Below, piece after piece: positions 52,490 to 60,811 of a DNA stretch of 64,000 nt. The stretch spans positions 40,246 to 104,245 of the forward strand of contig NZ_CAJHCP010000019.1 of assembly GCF_904848625.1 (NCBI RefSeq). The letters run 5' to 3'. The notes under the pieces were generated by a model that had not been told where the DNA came from, did not search any database, and worked only from the letters and a program-made list of their open reading frames with translations. The stretch is from Paraburkholderia metrosideri (GTDB lineage: Bacteria; Pseudomonadota; Gammaproteobacteria; Burkholderiales; Burkholderiaceae). The first letter of the stretch is position 1, and each line of letters begins with the position of its first letter. A program made the position numbers and the translations under genes.

Positions 52490-52708
52490 TCACTTCGCCC
52501 GGAACACGATCCGCGCACGCGACAGATCGTAAGGCGTCAATTCAACCGTTACCTTGTCGCCCGGCAAGATTCGGATGTAATGCATCCGCATCTTGCCGGA
52601 TATGTGTCCCAATACGACATGGCCGTTTTCCAGCTTCACCCTGAAGGTAGCGTTAGGCAGGTTTTCGATGACTTCACCCTGCATCTGGATAACATCGTCT
52701 TTGGCCAT
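52490..52708 (-). CDS. infA: Translation initiation factor IF-1
   Basis: A 72-residue OB-fold protein: MAKDDVIQMQGEVIENLP, VKLENGHVVLGHISGKMRMHYIRILPGDKV (adjoining blocks) and LTPYDLSRARIVFRAK. It occupies the ribosomal A site during initiation. ATG 52708 is the family start; four in-frame codons upstream are ignored. Its place between secY and rpmJ is typical of betaproteobacteria and differs from E. coli. Confidence 0.97.
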   Translation of the reverse strand: MAKDDVIQMQGEVIENLPNATFRVKLENGHVVLGHISGKMRMHYIRILPGDKVTVELTPYDLSRARIVFRAK

Positions 52709-52716
52709 AAGTCCTT

Positions 52717-54063
52717 TCAACGCATCGGGACGCCGCCGCCTTTGAAATTAGCTTTCTTCAGCAGCGATTCATACTGTTGCGACATAACGTACGACTGCAC
52801 CTGCGCCATGAAATCCATTGTGACGACGACAATGATCAGCAGCGACGTTCCACCAAAATAAAACGGCACGTTCCAGCGCAGCACCAGAAATTCGGGCAGC
52901 AGACAAACGAACACGATATAGATCGCACCGGCCAGCGTCAGACGCGTGAGGATGCGGTCAATGTATCGCGCCGTTTGATCGCCCGGACGGATGCCTGGGA
53001 CGAAAGCGCCACTCTTTTTCAGGTTGTCGGCCGTTTCCCTGCTGTTAAACACCAGTGCGGTGTAGAAGAAGCAGAAGAAAACGATCGCCAACGCGTACAG
53101 CAACACGTACACGGGTTGACCGGGCTTAAGGGCTTCGGCCACGTTGTGCAACGTGTCTGCGAACCAGCTGGTACGCGACCCCGAACTAAACCAGTTCAGG
53201 ATAGTTGCCGGGAAGAGAATGATCGACGATGCAAAGATCGGCGGAATCACGCCCGACATGTTCAGCTTCAGCGGCAGATGCGAAGACTGTCCGCCGTAAA
53301 TCTTGTTACCGACTTGCCGCTTGGCGTAATTCACAAGAATCTTGCGCTGGCCGCGTTCAATGAACACCACCAGATACGTCACAGCAGCAATCAGCGCGAC
53401 CACGATAATCGCCGAGATGATGCTCATCGAGCCGGTTCGCACCAGTTCAAAGAGACCACCGATTGCATTCGGGAAACCCGCCGCAATACCGCCGAAAATG
53501 ATGATCGAGATACCGTTACCAAGCCCACGTTCCGTGATCTGCTCACCCAGCCACATCAGGAACATCGTGCCGGTCACCAGCGTCACGACCGTCGTCAAAC
53601 GAAACACCATCCCCGGATCGATCACCAAGCCCGGCTGATTTTCCAGAGCAACGGCAATGCCGAATGCCTGGAACGTCGCCAGCAGGACCGTAAAGACACG
53701 CGTGTACTGCGTAATCTTCCGTTGACCCGCCTGCCCTTCCTTTTTCAGCGCTTCGAGCTGCGGCGACACAATCGCCAGCAACTGCATGATGATCGACGCC
53801 GAAATGTACGGCATGATCCCCAGCGCAAAAATCGTGAACCGCGAAAGTGCACCACCCGAAAACATGTTGAACATGCCAAGGATGCCGCCCGACTGGCTTT
53901 GGAACAACTTTGCCAGCTGGTCCGGGTCAATACCCGGCACCGGAATGTGCGCGCCGATACGGTAGACGATCAACGCCAGCAGCAGGAATACTGCACGCCG
54001 ACGCAGATCGCCAAACTTCGCCGCGCTGCGACCGGGTTTTGCGAGACTCGGGCTGTTAGCCAA
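52717..54063 (-). CDS. secY: Protein translocase channel subunit SecY
   Basis: A 448-residue, ten-segment inner-membrane channel for the Sec pathway. It has the plug region IPVPGIDPDQLAKLF, ALGIMPYISASIIMQLL, LGEQITERGLGNGIS and the cytoplasmic loops VNYAKRQVGNKIYGGQSSHLPLKLN and GIRPGDQTARYI. The start is TTG at 54063: GGAGAAGG lies just upstream, and the product then begins LANSPSLAKPGRS as in relatives. Starting at 54081 would add six unsupported residues. It lies between rplO and infA. Confidence 0.96.
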   Translation of the reverse strand: MANSPSLAKPGRSAAKFGDLRRRAVFLLLALIVYRIGAHIPVPGIDPDQLAKLFQSQSGGILGMFNMFSGGALSRFTIFALGIMPYISASIIMQLLAIVSPQLEALKKEGQAGQRKITQYTRVFTVLLATFQAFGIAVALENQPGLVIDPGMVFRLTTVVTLVTGTMFLMWLGEQITERGLGNGISIIIFGGIAAGFPNAIGGLFELVRTGSMSIISAIIVVALIAAVTYLVVFIERGQRKILVNYAKRQVGNKIYGGQSSHLPLKLNMSGVIPPIFASSIILFPATILNWFSSGSRTSWFADTLHNVAEALKPGQPVYVLLYALAIVFFCFFYTALVFNSRETADNLKKSGAFVPGIRPGDQTARYIDRILTRLTLAGAIYIVFVCLLPEFLVLRWNVPFYFGGTSLLIIVVVTMDFMAQVQSYVMSQQYESLLKKANFKGGGVPMR

Positions 54064-54109
54064 GTACCTTCTCCGATGCAAATGCTAGTGACGGCAAATA
54101 ACTTGCGCG

Positions 54110-54544
54110 TTACTCGGCAAAAGAGCCGCCGGCTGCTTCAATAGCAGCGCGCGCACCCTTCGTCGCACCCAGACCCTTCACAACGACCTTGCGCTTGAGC
54201 TCGCCCGTCGCGATGATCTTGGCGCTCTTGATCAGCTCGCCGACCAGGCCGGCTTGCTTCAGAGCCAGCAAGTCGATTTCGTCGACCGGCAGCTTTTCCA
54301 GATCAGAGAGACGCACTTCACCGACGAATTCCTTCGTCAGCGAGGTGAAGCCACGCTTCGGCAGGCGACGTTGCAGCGGCATTTGACCGCCTTCGAAGCC
54401 AACCTTGTGAAAGCCGCCCGAACGCGACTTCTGACCCTTGTGACCACGGCCAGCAGTCTTGCCGAGGCCGGAGCCGATGCCGCGACCAACGCGACGCTTT
54501 GCGTGCTTCGCGCCTTCAGCCGGCTTCAGGTTATTCAATTCCAT
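54110..54544 (-). CDS. rplO: 50S ribosomal protein L15
   Basis: A 144-residue protein: MELNNLKPAEGAKHAKRRVGRGIGSGLGKTAGRGHKGQ (adjoining blocks of the long N-terminal extension) and a C-terminal globular domain with IIATGELKRKVVVKG. ATG 54544 is the family start; the ORF has a further in-frame Met two codons upstream. Begins 29 bases after rpmD. Confidence 0.98.
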   Translation of the reverse strand: MELNNLKPAEGAKHAKRRVGRGIGSGLGKTAGRGHKGQKSRSGGFHKVGFEGGQMPLQRRLPKRGFTSLTKEFVGEVRLSDLEKLPVDEIDLLALKQAGLVGELIKSAKIIATGELKRKVVVKGLGATKGARAAIEAAGGSFAE

Positions 54545-54573
54545 TATCAACTCCTTGAGTCCTGGTCAGCCGC

Positions 54574-54756
54574 TTAGCTGATGACCTTAACGAGGTACGA
54601 AACCTTGTTGATCATGCCGCGCACAGCCGGCGTGTCCTGCAACTCGCTAACCGAGTTGAGTCGGCGCAGCCCCAAGCCACGCACCGTAGCACGGTGCGTT
54701 TCACGGGTGCCGATCAGGCTCTTGACGAGCTGGACCTTGACAGTTTTATCAGACAT
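54574..54756 (-). CDS. rpmD: 50S ribosomal protein L30
   Basis: A 60-residue protein, MSDKTVKVQLVKSLIGT at the start and GLRRLNSVSELQDTPAVRGMI in the middle, with the final VSYLVKVIS strand. ATG 54756 follows the rpsE stop by 10 bases. Confidence 0.97.
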   Translation of the reverse strand: MSDKTVKVQLVKSLIGTRETHRATVRGLGLRRLNSVSELQDTPAVRGMINKVSYLVKVIS

Positions 54757-54766
54757 GGTGTCCACC

Positions 54767-55285
54767 TTAGCCCAGAATATCTTCGACGGACTTGCCGCGC
54801 TTCGCCGCGATGTCGCTCGGCGTGGACTGCTTACGCAGACCGTCGAGCGTTGCACGAACGAGGTTGTACGGGTTCGTCGAACCGTGGCTCTTGGCCACAA
54901 CGTTCTGCACGCCCATCACGTCGAACACTGCGCGCATCGGACCGCCGGCGATCACACCGGTACCGTCCTTGGCCGGAGCCAGGAGGACCATCGATGCGCC
55001 GTGCTTACCGTGCACTTCGTGTTGCAGGGTACCGTTCTTAAGCGGCACCTTGAACATGTTGCGGCGAGCCTGTTCCATCGCCTTCTGAACAGCGACCGGC
55101 ACTTCCTTTGCCTTGCCCTTGCCCATACCGACGCGGCCATCACCGTCGCCAACCACGGTCAGTGCGGCAAAACCGAGAATCCGGCCGCCCTTCACAACCT
55201 TGGTCACGCGGTTGACCGAAATCATCTTTTCGCGCAGGCCGTCGTCGCGTTCGTCAGCCTGAACTTTCGCTTGCATCTTTGCCAT
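54767..55285 (-). CDS. rpsE: 30S ribosomal protein S5
   Basis: A 172-residue protein with the double-stranded RNA-binding domain (REKMISVNRVTKVVKGGRI; FAALTVVGDGDGRVGMGKGKA) and the C-terminal domain (GTGVIAGGPMRAVFDVMGV). It helps decoding accuracy at the mRNA entry site. Starts 14 bases after rplR. Confidence 0.98.
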   Translation of the reverse strand: MAKMQAKVQADERDDGLREKMISVNRVTKVVKGGRILGFAALTVVGDGDGRVGMGKGKAKEVPVAVQKAMEQARRNMFKVPLKNGTLQHEVHGKHGASMVLLAPAKDGTGVIAGGPMRAVFDVMGVQNVVAKSHGSTNPYNLVRATLDGLRKQSTPSDIAAKRGKSVEDILG

Positions 55286-55299
55286 GACGAATTCTTCCC

Positions 55300-55665
55300 T
55301 TAGAACTTGAGTCCGGCTTCGCGCGCCGCATCAGCCAGCGCTTTCACGCGGCCGTGGTAACGGAAACCCGAACGGTCGAAGGCGACGGATTCGATGCCGG
55401 CAGCCTTAGCCTTTTCTGCAATGCGCTTACCGATCAGGGTCGCAGCATTGACGTTGCCGCCCTTGCCAGTCTGATCAGCCAGTTGCGCACGCACTTCGGC
55501 TTCGAGCGTCGACGCGCTGGCGAGCACCTTGGTGCCGCACGGCGAGAACACTTGCGCATAGATGTGCGTGTTCGTGCGATGCACGGCGAGACGCGCGACC
55601 TGCAGCTCAGCGATCTTGATACGCGTCTGACGAGCGCGGCGCAGGCGAGATTGAGTCTTATCCAT
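55300..55665 (-). CDS. rplR: 50S ribosomal protein L18
   Basis: A 121-residue 5S rRNA-binding protein: MDKTQSRLRRARQTRIKIAE at the start, RLAVHRTNTHIYAQVFSP, and the end FDRSGFRYHGRVKALADAARE. Starts 12 bases after rplF. Confidence 0.98.
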   Translation of the reverse strand: MDKTQSRLRRARQTRIKIAELQVARLAVHRTNTHIYAQVFSPCGTKVLASASTLEAEVRAQLADQTGKGGNVNAATLIGKRIAEKAKAAGIESVAFDRSGFRYHGRVKALADAAREAGLKF

Positions 55666-55677
55666 GATTGCGCACCC

Positions 55678-56208
55678 TTACTTCTTCTTCGTTTCTTTGA
55701 GGATCACAACCTCATTGGCGTAACGCACACCCTTGCCCTTGTAGGGCTCCGGCGGGCGATAGCCGCGCACTTCTGCAGCGACTTGGCCAACTTGTTGCTT
55801 ATTGATCCCCTTGATCACGATTTCGGTTTGCGTCGGGGTTTCAGCCTTGACGCCTTCCGGCATCTGGTGCACCACGGGGTGCGAGAAACCCAGCGACAGA
55901 TTCAGCTTGTCGCCTTGCGCTTGTGCGCGGTAACCGACGCCAACCAGCGTCAGCTTGCGCTCGAAACCCTTCGTCACGCCGTTCACCATGTTCGCAACCA
56001 GTGCGCGCATCGTGCCCGACATCGCATTCGCTTCGCGGCTTTCGTCAGCCGGCTCGAAATTCAGCGTGCCGTTGTCGTTCACCACTTTAACGAGGCGGTT
56101 TGCCGCCTGCGTAATCGTACCCAGCGGGCCCTTGACGGTGATGCGATCGTCGCTCAGGGCCACTTCTGCGCCTTGCAGCGCGACCGGGCTTTTACCTACT
56201 CGAGACAT
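55678..56208 (-). CDS. rplF: 50S ribosomal protein L6
   Basis: A 176-residue protein with two similar domains: MSRVGKSPVALQGAEV and the C-terminal rRNA-binding signature (RGYRPPEPYKGKGVRYANE). It lies close to the factor-binding site. Starts 18 bases after rpsH. Confidence 0.98.
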   Translation of the reverse strand: MSRVGKSPVALQGAEVALSDDRITVKGPLGTITQAANRLVKVVNDNGTLNFEPADESREANAMSGTMRALVANMVNGVTKGFERKLTLVGVGYRAQAQGDKLNLSLGFSHPVVHQMPEGVKAETPTQTEIVIKGINKQQVGQVAAEVRGYRPPEPYKGKGVRYANEVVILKETKKK

Positions 56209-56226
56209 GTTTCTCTCCTTTCGGCC

Positions 56227-56622
56227 TTAAGCGACGTAGCAGATGACTTCGCCGCCAACGCCCGTTGCACGCGCCTTGCGGTCCGTCATCACGCCCTTCG
56301 GCGTCGACACGATTGCCACGCCGAGGCCATTCATGACCACGGGGATGTCGTTACGGCCGCGGTACACACGCAGACCAGGCTTCGAAACGCGTTCAATGCG
56401 TTCGATGACCGGACGGCCAGCGTAGTACTTCAACACGATGTTCAATTCAGATTTCGCACCTTCGGACTTCACTGCGAAATCATCGATATAGCCTTCGTCC
56501 TTCAGGACCTGCGCAATCGCAACCTTGACCTTCGACGAGGGCATATTCACCGAAACTTTCTCAACCATCTGCGCATTGCGGATGCGAGTCAGCATATCGG
56601 CGATAGGATCACTCATACTCAT
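56227..56622 (-). CDS. rpsH: 30S ribosomal protein S8
   Basis: A 131-residue central-domain protein: MSMSDPIADMLTRIRNAQMV at the start and KPGLRVYRGRNDIPVVMNGLG with VGGEVICYVA at the end. In E. coli S8 represses the spc operon by binding mRNA; whether that holds here is not visible. Starts 14 bases after rpsN. Confidence 0.98.
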   Translation of the reverse strand: MSMSDPIADMLTRIRNAQMVEKVSVNMPSSKVKVAIAQVLKDEGYIDDFAVKSEGAKSELNIVLKYYAGRPVIERIERVSKPGLRVYRGRNDIPVVMNGLGVAIVSTPKGVMTDRKARATGVGGEVICYVA

Positions 56623-56636
56623 TTACGTTTCTCCTA

Positions 56637-56942
56637 TTACCAGCTCGCCTTGGTCAGGCCAGGGATCTCGCCGCGGAACGCGATTTCGCGAATCTTGTTA
56701 CGCGCCAGCCCGAATTTACGGAACGTGCCACGCGGGCGACCGGTAATTGCGCAACGGTTGCGCTTACGGGTCGGGTTAGAGTTGCGCGGCAGTTGTTGCA
56801 GTTCCAGACGTGCTGCGTAGTGCTCTTCGTCCGACTTGCTCATATCGCCAATGATCGCCTTCAACTCTGCACGCTTGGGAGCGTACTTAGCAGCGAGGCG
56901 AGCACGCTTCTTTTCACGTTCGATCAGTGCCAGTTTAGCCAC
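56637..56942 (-). CDS. rpsN: 30S ribosomal protein S14
   Basis: A 101-residue S14 of the long, zinc-independent type: the region that carries CxxC pairs in short S14 has only one Cys (RNRCAITGRPRG). Ends FRGEIPGLTKASW. Starts seven bases after rplE. Confidence 0.98.
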   Translation of the reverse strand: MAKLALIEREKKRARLAAKYAPKRAELKAIIGDMSKSDEEHYAARLELQQLPRNSNPTRKRNRCAITGRPRGTFRKFGLARNKIREIAFRGEIPGLTKASW

Positions 56943-56949
56943 GGTAACC

Positions 56950-57489
56950 TCAGTTTCTGAACGGGAACTTGAAGCTGGCGAGCAGAGCCTTTGCTTCGTC
57001 GTCGGTCTTCGCAGTCGTCGTGATGCTGATGTTCAGCCCACGAAGTGCGTCGATCTTGTCGTAGTCGATTTCGGGGAAAATGATCTGCTCTTTCACACCG
57101 ATGTTGTAGTTGCCGCGACCATCGAACGCACGACCCGACACGCCACGGAAGTCACGCACACGGGGGAGCGCAACCGTCACGAAACGGTCCAGAAATTCGT
57201 ACATTGCCTGACCACGCAACGTGACCATTGCACCGATCGGATAGCCCTGACGGATCTTGAAGCCAGCGATTGCCTTGCGTGCCTTCGTGATCACCGGCTT
57301 CTGGCCTGCGATCTTCGTCAGGTCGCCAACGGCGTTTTCGATGATCTTCTTGTCAGCAACCGCTTCGCCAAGGCCCATGTTCAGGGTGATCTTGGTGATG
57401 CGCGGCACTTCCATCACGGACTTGTAACCGAACTTCTCGATGAGGCCGGGTACAACGTTCTCTTTGTAAAACTCTTGCAAACGAGCCAT
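56950..57489 (-). CDS. rplE: 50S ribosomal protein L5
   Basis: A 179-residue 5S rRNA-binding protein: MARLQEFYKENVVPGL, ITLNMGLGEA, KPVITKARKAIAGFKIR and NIGVKEQIIFPEIDYDK. ATG 57489 is the family start; the seven codons upstream to 57510 overlap the rplX end and are ignored. Confidence 0.98.
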   Translation of the reverse strand: MARLQEFYKENVVPGLIEKFGYKSVMEVPRITKITLNMGLGEAVADKKIIENAVGDLTKIAGQKPVITKARKAIAGFKIRQGYPIGAMVTLRGQAMYEFLDRFVTVALPRVRDFRGVSGRAFDGRGNYNIGVKEQIIFPEIDYDKIDALRGLNISITTTAKTDDEAKALLASFKFPFRN

Positions 57490-57506
57490 TTTTTTACTCC
57501 GCAGCG

Positions 57507-57815
57507 TCAAGCGCTCAGCTCGGCACCGGTCGTCTTAAGGAAACGGACCTTCCTGTCTCCTTCGACCTTGATGCCTACACGCGATGCCTTGCCATTCGCG
57601 TCGACCAATGCGACGTTCGAAATTTGCAGCGGCATCGTCTTGGCTTCCACACCGCCCGTCGTACCCTTCATCGGGTTCGGCTTGACGTGCTTCTTGACGA
57701 GGTTGATACCCTCGACAATAACTTTGTCTTCGCCAACGGACAGCACGACGCCGCGCTTGCCTTTATCTTTGCCGGTGATGACGATAACTTCGTCACCTTT
57801 GCGAATCTTGTTCAT
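57507..57815 (-). CDS. rplX: 50S ribosomal protein L24
   Basis: A 102-residue assembly initiator with the KOW motif (KGDEVIVITGKDKGKRGVVL) and the HVKPNPMKGTTGGVEAKTMPL segment. Starts nine bases after rplN. Confidence 0.98.
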   Translation of the reverse strand: MNKIRKGDEVIVITGKDKGKRGVVLSVGEDKVIVEGINLVKKHVKPNPMKGTTGGVEAKTMPLQISNVALVDANGKASRVGIKVEGDRKVRFLKTTGAELSA

Positions 57816-57824
57816 CGCGACTCC

Positions 57825-58193
57825 TTACAGCACTTCAGGTGCCAACGAAACGATCTTCATGAATCGTTCGCTGCGCAGCTCGCGCGTAACAGGCCCGAAA
57901 ATACGGGTGCCAATAGGTTCGAGCTTGGCATTCAACAACACTGCGGCGTTGCCATCGAACTTGATCAGCGAGCCGTCTTGACGACGAACGCCCTTGGCGG
58001 TGCGAACCACCACGGCGTTATAAATTTCGCCTTTCTTCACGCGCCCGCGCGGCGTTGCTTCTTTGACGGTCACCTTGATGATGTCGCCAATGCTGGCATA
58101 ACGACGCTTCGAGCCGCCGAGCACCTTGATGCACATGACTTCACGTGCACCCGTGTTGTCGGCCACTTCAAGCCGAGTTTCGGTCTGGATCAT
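57825..58193 (-). CDS. rplN: 50S ribosomal protein L14
   Basis: A 122-residue subunit-interface protein: MIQTETRLEVADNTGAREVM, GGSKRRYASIGDIIKVTVKEA and IFGPVTRELRSERFMKIVSLAPEVL (adjoining blocks). It is first after a 290-base gap that contains a promoter candidate, so it may head a separate spc transcript. Confidence 0.98.
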   Translation of the reverse strand: MIQTETRLEVADNTGAREVMCIKVLGGSKRRYASIGDIIKVTVKEATPRGRVKKGEIYNAVVVRTAKGVRRQDGSLIKFDGNAAVLLNAKLEPIGTRIFGPVTRELRSERFMKIVSLAPEVL

Positions 58194-58411
58194 GGTTTAT
58201 CTTTCCCAACTTAATCCGGCCACACCACCATGGCGTACCCGGTCAGTCTTGGTCCCGTCAGCCAATCGGCTGCTTGGGTATGAACAGCAGCGACGGCAAA
58301 CGAAACCCGCCATCGCAATCCGGTGAATCCTTCGGAACAGGCTGGCGCCCGAACCGCTTCCCCCACCAACTTCGCCCGCGACGGGGCTCCCATAAAAGAG
58401 GGAAGACCGAG

Positions 58412-58439
58412 ATCATATCACATAACCCCGGTCTTGCAA
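58412..58439 (-). promoter_or_regulatory. Candidate spc-operon promoter upstream of rplN
   Basis: On the minus strand TTGCAA (58439-58434) and TATGAT (58417-58412) are separated by 16 bases. It sits in the 290-base gap between rpsQ and rplN and would give a leader of about 210 bases. Confidence 0.65.
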
Positions 58440-58483
58440 GCGAAACTTACTGCGATTTCAATTACTTCTACAACTTTGCGGCG

Positions 58484-58756
58484 TCAGATGACGCGAGCAG
58501 CCTCGACCAGGCGAGCCACAACCCAAGCCTTCGTCTTCGAAATCGGACGAGTTTCCTGGATTTCAACGAGGTCACCCTCGTTGTACGTGTTCGCATCGTC
58601 GTGCGCGTGGTACTTCTTCGAACGCACAACGTACTTGCCGTAGATCGGGTGCTTCACGCGGTGCTCGACCAGCACGGTGACCGTCTTGTCCATCTTGTTG
58701 CTGACGACCTTGCCGACCAGCGTCCGCTTGAGCGAGGTTTTTACGCTATCGTTCAT
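58484..58756 (-). CDS. rpsQ: 30S ribosomal protein S17
   Basis: A 90-residue OB-fold protein: [41 protein letters not shown] (adjoining blocks) and [16 protein letters not shown]. It overlaps rpmC by four bases and ends the S10-like part before the 290-base gap. Confidence 0.98.
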
Positions 58757-58947
58757 TTCTGGTTCGCCTTCTCAGTCAGGACGGTCCGCACACGTGCGAT
58801 GTCGCGACGGACCTTCTTCAGCTGGCTCGTGTTCGTAAGCTGCTGGGTCGCGAGTTGCATGCGCAGGCCGAATTGCGCCTTCAACAGGTCCGACAGCTCC
58901 TTGTTGAGCGCGGCCTGATCTTTCTGGTGAAGTTCGGAAGCCTTCAT
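58753..58947 (-). CDS. rpmC: 50S ribosomal protein L29
   Basis: A 64-residue two-helix protein near the exit tunnel: [18 protein letters not shown] and [25 protein letters not shown] (adjoining blocks). Family start at 58947, one codon inside the open frame. Starts 10 bases after rplP. Confidence 0.97.
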
Positions 58948-58957
58948 CATTTGCTCC

Positions 58958-59374
58958 TTAGGCGCCGAGCTGACGCACGATAAACGTCGTCTTGAGCGGC
59001 AGCTTAGCTGCAGCCAGACGGAACGCTTCGCGTGCCAGCTCTTCGGTTACGCCGTCCATTTCGTACAGCATCTTGCCCGGTTGAATCTCTGCGACGTAGT
59101 ACTCAGGGTTACCCTTACCGTTACCCATACGTACTTCAGCCGGCTTGTGCGAGATTGGCTTGTCCGGGAAAATCCGGATCCAGATGCGGCCGCCACGCTT
59201 GATGTGACGCGTCATTGCACGACGTGCCGCTTCAATCTGACGCGCGGTCAAGCGACCACGACCGACAGCCTTCAGGCCGAACTCACCGAACGACACCGCG
59301 TTGCCGCGGGTAGCGATACCGGTGTTACGACCCTTCTGCTCTTTGCGATACTTTCTGCGTTTCGGTTGCAGCAT
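58958..59374 (-). CDS. rplP: 50S ribosomal protein L16
   Basis: A 138-residue protein contacting A-site tRNA: MLQPKRRKYRKEQKGRN, the AARRAMTRHIKRGGRIWIRIF region, KPAEVRMGNGKGNPEYYVA and the tail KLPLKTTFIVRQLGA. Starts two bases after rpsC. Confidence 0.98.
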   Translation of the reverse strand: MLQPKRRKYRKEQKGRNTGIATRGNAVSFGEFGLKAVGRGRLTARQIEAARRAMTRHIKRGGRIWIRIFPDKPISHKPAEVRMGNGKGNPEYYVAEIQPGKMLYEMDGVTEELAREAFRLAAAKLPLKTTFIVRQLGA

Positions 59375-59376
59375 CG

Positions 59377-60174
59377 TTATTCTCCAGTCTTCCCGTCGCC
59401 ACCAGCACGACGAGGAGCGCCACGGCGTGCACCTGCCGGGCCACCACCTTCACCATCGCGACGCGGACGGCGATCGCCACCCGGACGTGCGTTGCGGCGC
59501 GGACGCTTTTCTTCGGCGACTTCTTCAACCACCGGAGCGTCGTTACGGCCGAGCGTGTCGCCCTTATAGACCCACACCTTCACGCCGATGATGCCGTACG
59601 TCGTCTTCGCTTCCGAAGTTGCGTAGTCGATATCAGCACGCAGCGTATGAAGCGGCACGCGACCTTCGCGATACCATTCCGTACGAGCGATTTCGATACC
59701 GTTCAGACGGCCCGCGCTCATGATCTTGATGCCTTGAGCACCCAGACGCATTGCGTTTTGCATCGCACGCTTCATCGCACGGCGGAACATGATCCGACGT
59801 TCGAGTTGTTGCGTGATCGAATCAGCGATCAGTTGCGCATCGGTTTCCGGCTTGCGGATTTCTTCGATGTTAACGTGAACCGGAACGCCCATACGCTTTT
59901 GCAGCTCGGACTTCAGCAGTTCAATGTCTTCACCCTTCTTACCGATCACGACACCCGGACGCGAGCTGAAAATCGTGATACGCGCGTTCTTTGCAGGACG
60001 CTCGATCACAACGCGGCCGACGGACGCGTTCTTCAGCTTCTTCTTCAGGTATTCACGAACACCGATGTCTTCCTGCAACATCGCCGCGAAATTGTTGTTG
60101 TTCGCGTACCAACGCGACGCCCAATTGCGGCTGACGGCCAAACGGAAGCCAGTCGGATGAATTTTCTGTCCCAT
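59377..60174 (-). CDS. rpsC: 30S ribosomal protein S3 with Arg/Gly-rich extension
   Basis: A 265-residue protein: MGQKIHPTGFRLAVSRNW, a KH domain (VVIGKKGEDIELLKSELQK) and the C-terminal domain (GRLNGIEIARTEWYREGRVPL in adjoining blocks). The last 45 or so residues form an Arg/Gly/Pro-rich tail (for example RRPRRDGEGGGPAGARRG), absent from the 233-residue E. coli S3. Starts 11 bases after rplV. Confidence 0.98.
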   Translation of the reverse strand: MGQKIHPTGFRLAVSRNWASRWYANNNNFAAMLQEDIGVREYLKKKLKNASVGRVVIERPAKNARITIFSSRPGVVIGKKGEDIELLKSELQKRMGVPVHVNIEEIRKPETDAQLIADSITQQLERRIMFRRAMKRAMQNAMRLGAQGIKIMSAGRLNGIEIARTEWYREGRVPLHTLRADIDYATSEAKTTYGIIGVKVWVYKGDTLGRNDAPVVEEVAEEKRPRRNARPGGDRRPRRDGEGGGPAGARRGAPRRAGGDGKTGE

Positions 60175-60185
60175 CGTATGACCCC

Positions 60186-60515
60186 TTAATTCCCGACCGT
60201 CACAGTGATGTGACAGGATTGCTTCTCGATGCGGTTACCACGGCCTTTAGCGCGCGCAGTAAAACGCTTGAGCGATGCAGCCTTGTCGACCATGATGCTC
60301 GTTACTTTGAGCTCGTCGATATCGGCGCCTTCGTTATGCTCCGCATTCGCGATCGCCGACAGGACAACCTTTTTCACGATTCCCGCAGCCTTCTTCGGCG
60401 AAAACGTCAGAACGTTCAGCGCCTTGTCGACCGGCAAACCGCGGATCTGGTCAGCCACAAGGCGCGTTTTCTGCGCCGAGATGCGGGCACCGCGATGAAT
60501 TGCTTTCACTTCCAT
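60186..60515 (-). CDS. rplV: 50S ribosomal protein L22
   Basis: A 109-residue exit-tunnel protein: MEVKAIHRGARISAQKTRLV, LSAIANAEHNEGADIDEL and KRFTARAKGRGNRIEKQSCHITV (adjoining blocks). The loop that lines the tunnel is intact. A second adjacent ATG lies at 60518. Starts 10 bases after rpsS. Confidence 0.98.
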   Translation of the reverse strand: MEVKAIHRGARISAQKTRLVADQIRGLPVDKALNVLTFSPKKAAGIVKKVVLSAIANAEHNEGADIDELKVTSIMVDKAASLKRFTARAKGRGNRIEKQSCHITVTVGN

Positions 60516-60525
60516 CATGAGCCCC

Positions 60526-60801
60526 TTATTTCTTAGCCTTCTTGTCGGCTGCATGACCCTTGAACGTCCGGGTCAATGCAAACTCGCCAAGCTTGTGGCC
60601 GACCATGTTTTCCGAGATGTACACCGGAACGTGTTGACGGCCGTTGTGCACAGCAATCGTCAAACCGATGAAATCCGGCAGAATCGTCGAACGACGCGAC
60701 CAGGTTTTGATCGGCTTCTTGTCACGCGCAGCGGCTGCCGACTCAACTTTCTTCAGCAAATGGGCGTCGCAGAACGGACCTTTTTTTACAGAACGTGCCA
60801 T
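60526..60801 (-). CDS. rpsS: 30S ribosomal protein S19
   Basis: A 91-residue head protein: MARSVKKGPFCDAHLLKKVE, TWSRRSTILPDFIGLTIAVHNG and GHKLGEFALTRTFKGHAADKK (adjoining blocks). Starts 10 bases after rplB. Confidence 0.98.
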   Translation of the reverse strand: MARSVKKGPFCDAHLLKKVESAAAARDKKPIKTWSRRSTILPDFIGLTIAVHNGRQHVPVYISENMVGHKLGEFALTRTFKGHAADKKAKK

Positions 60802-60811
60802 TGCCTACTCC

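Noticed and set aside
52777..54144. A 455-codon plus-strand frame opposite secY
   Set aside because: Antisense shadow; very rich in Arg, Gln and His, no start signal.
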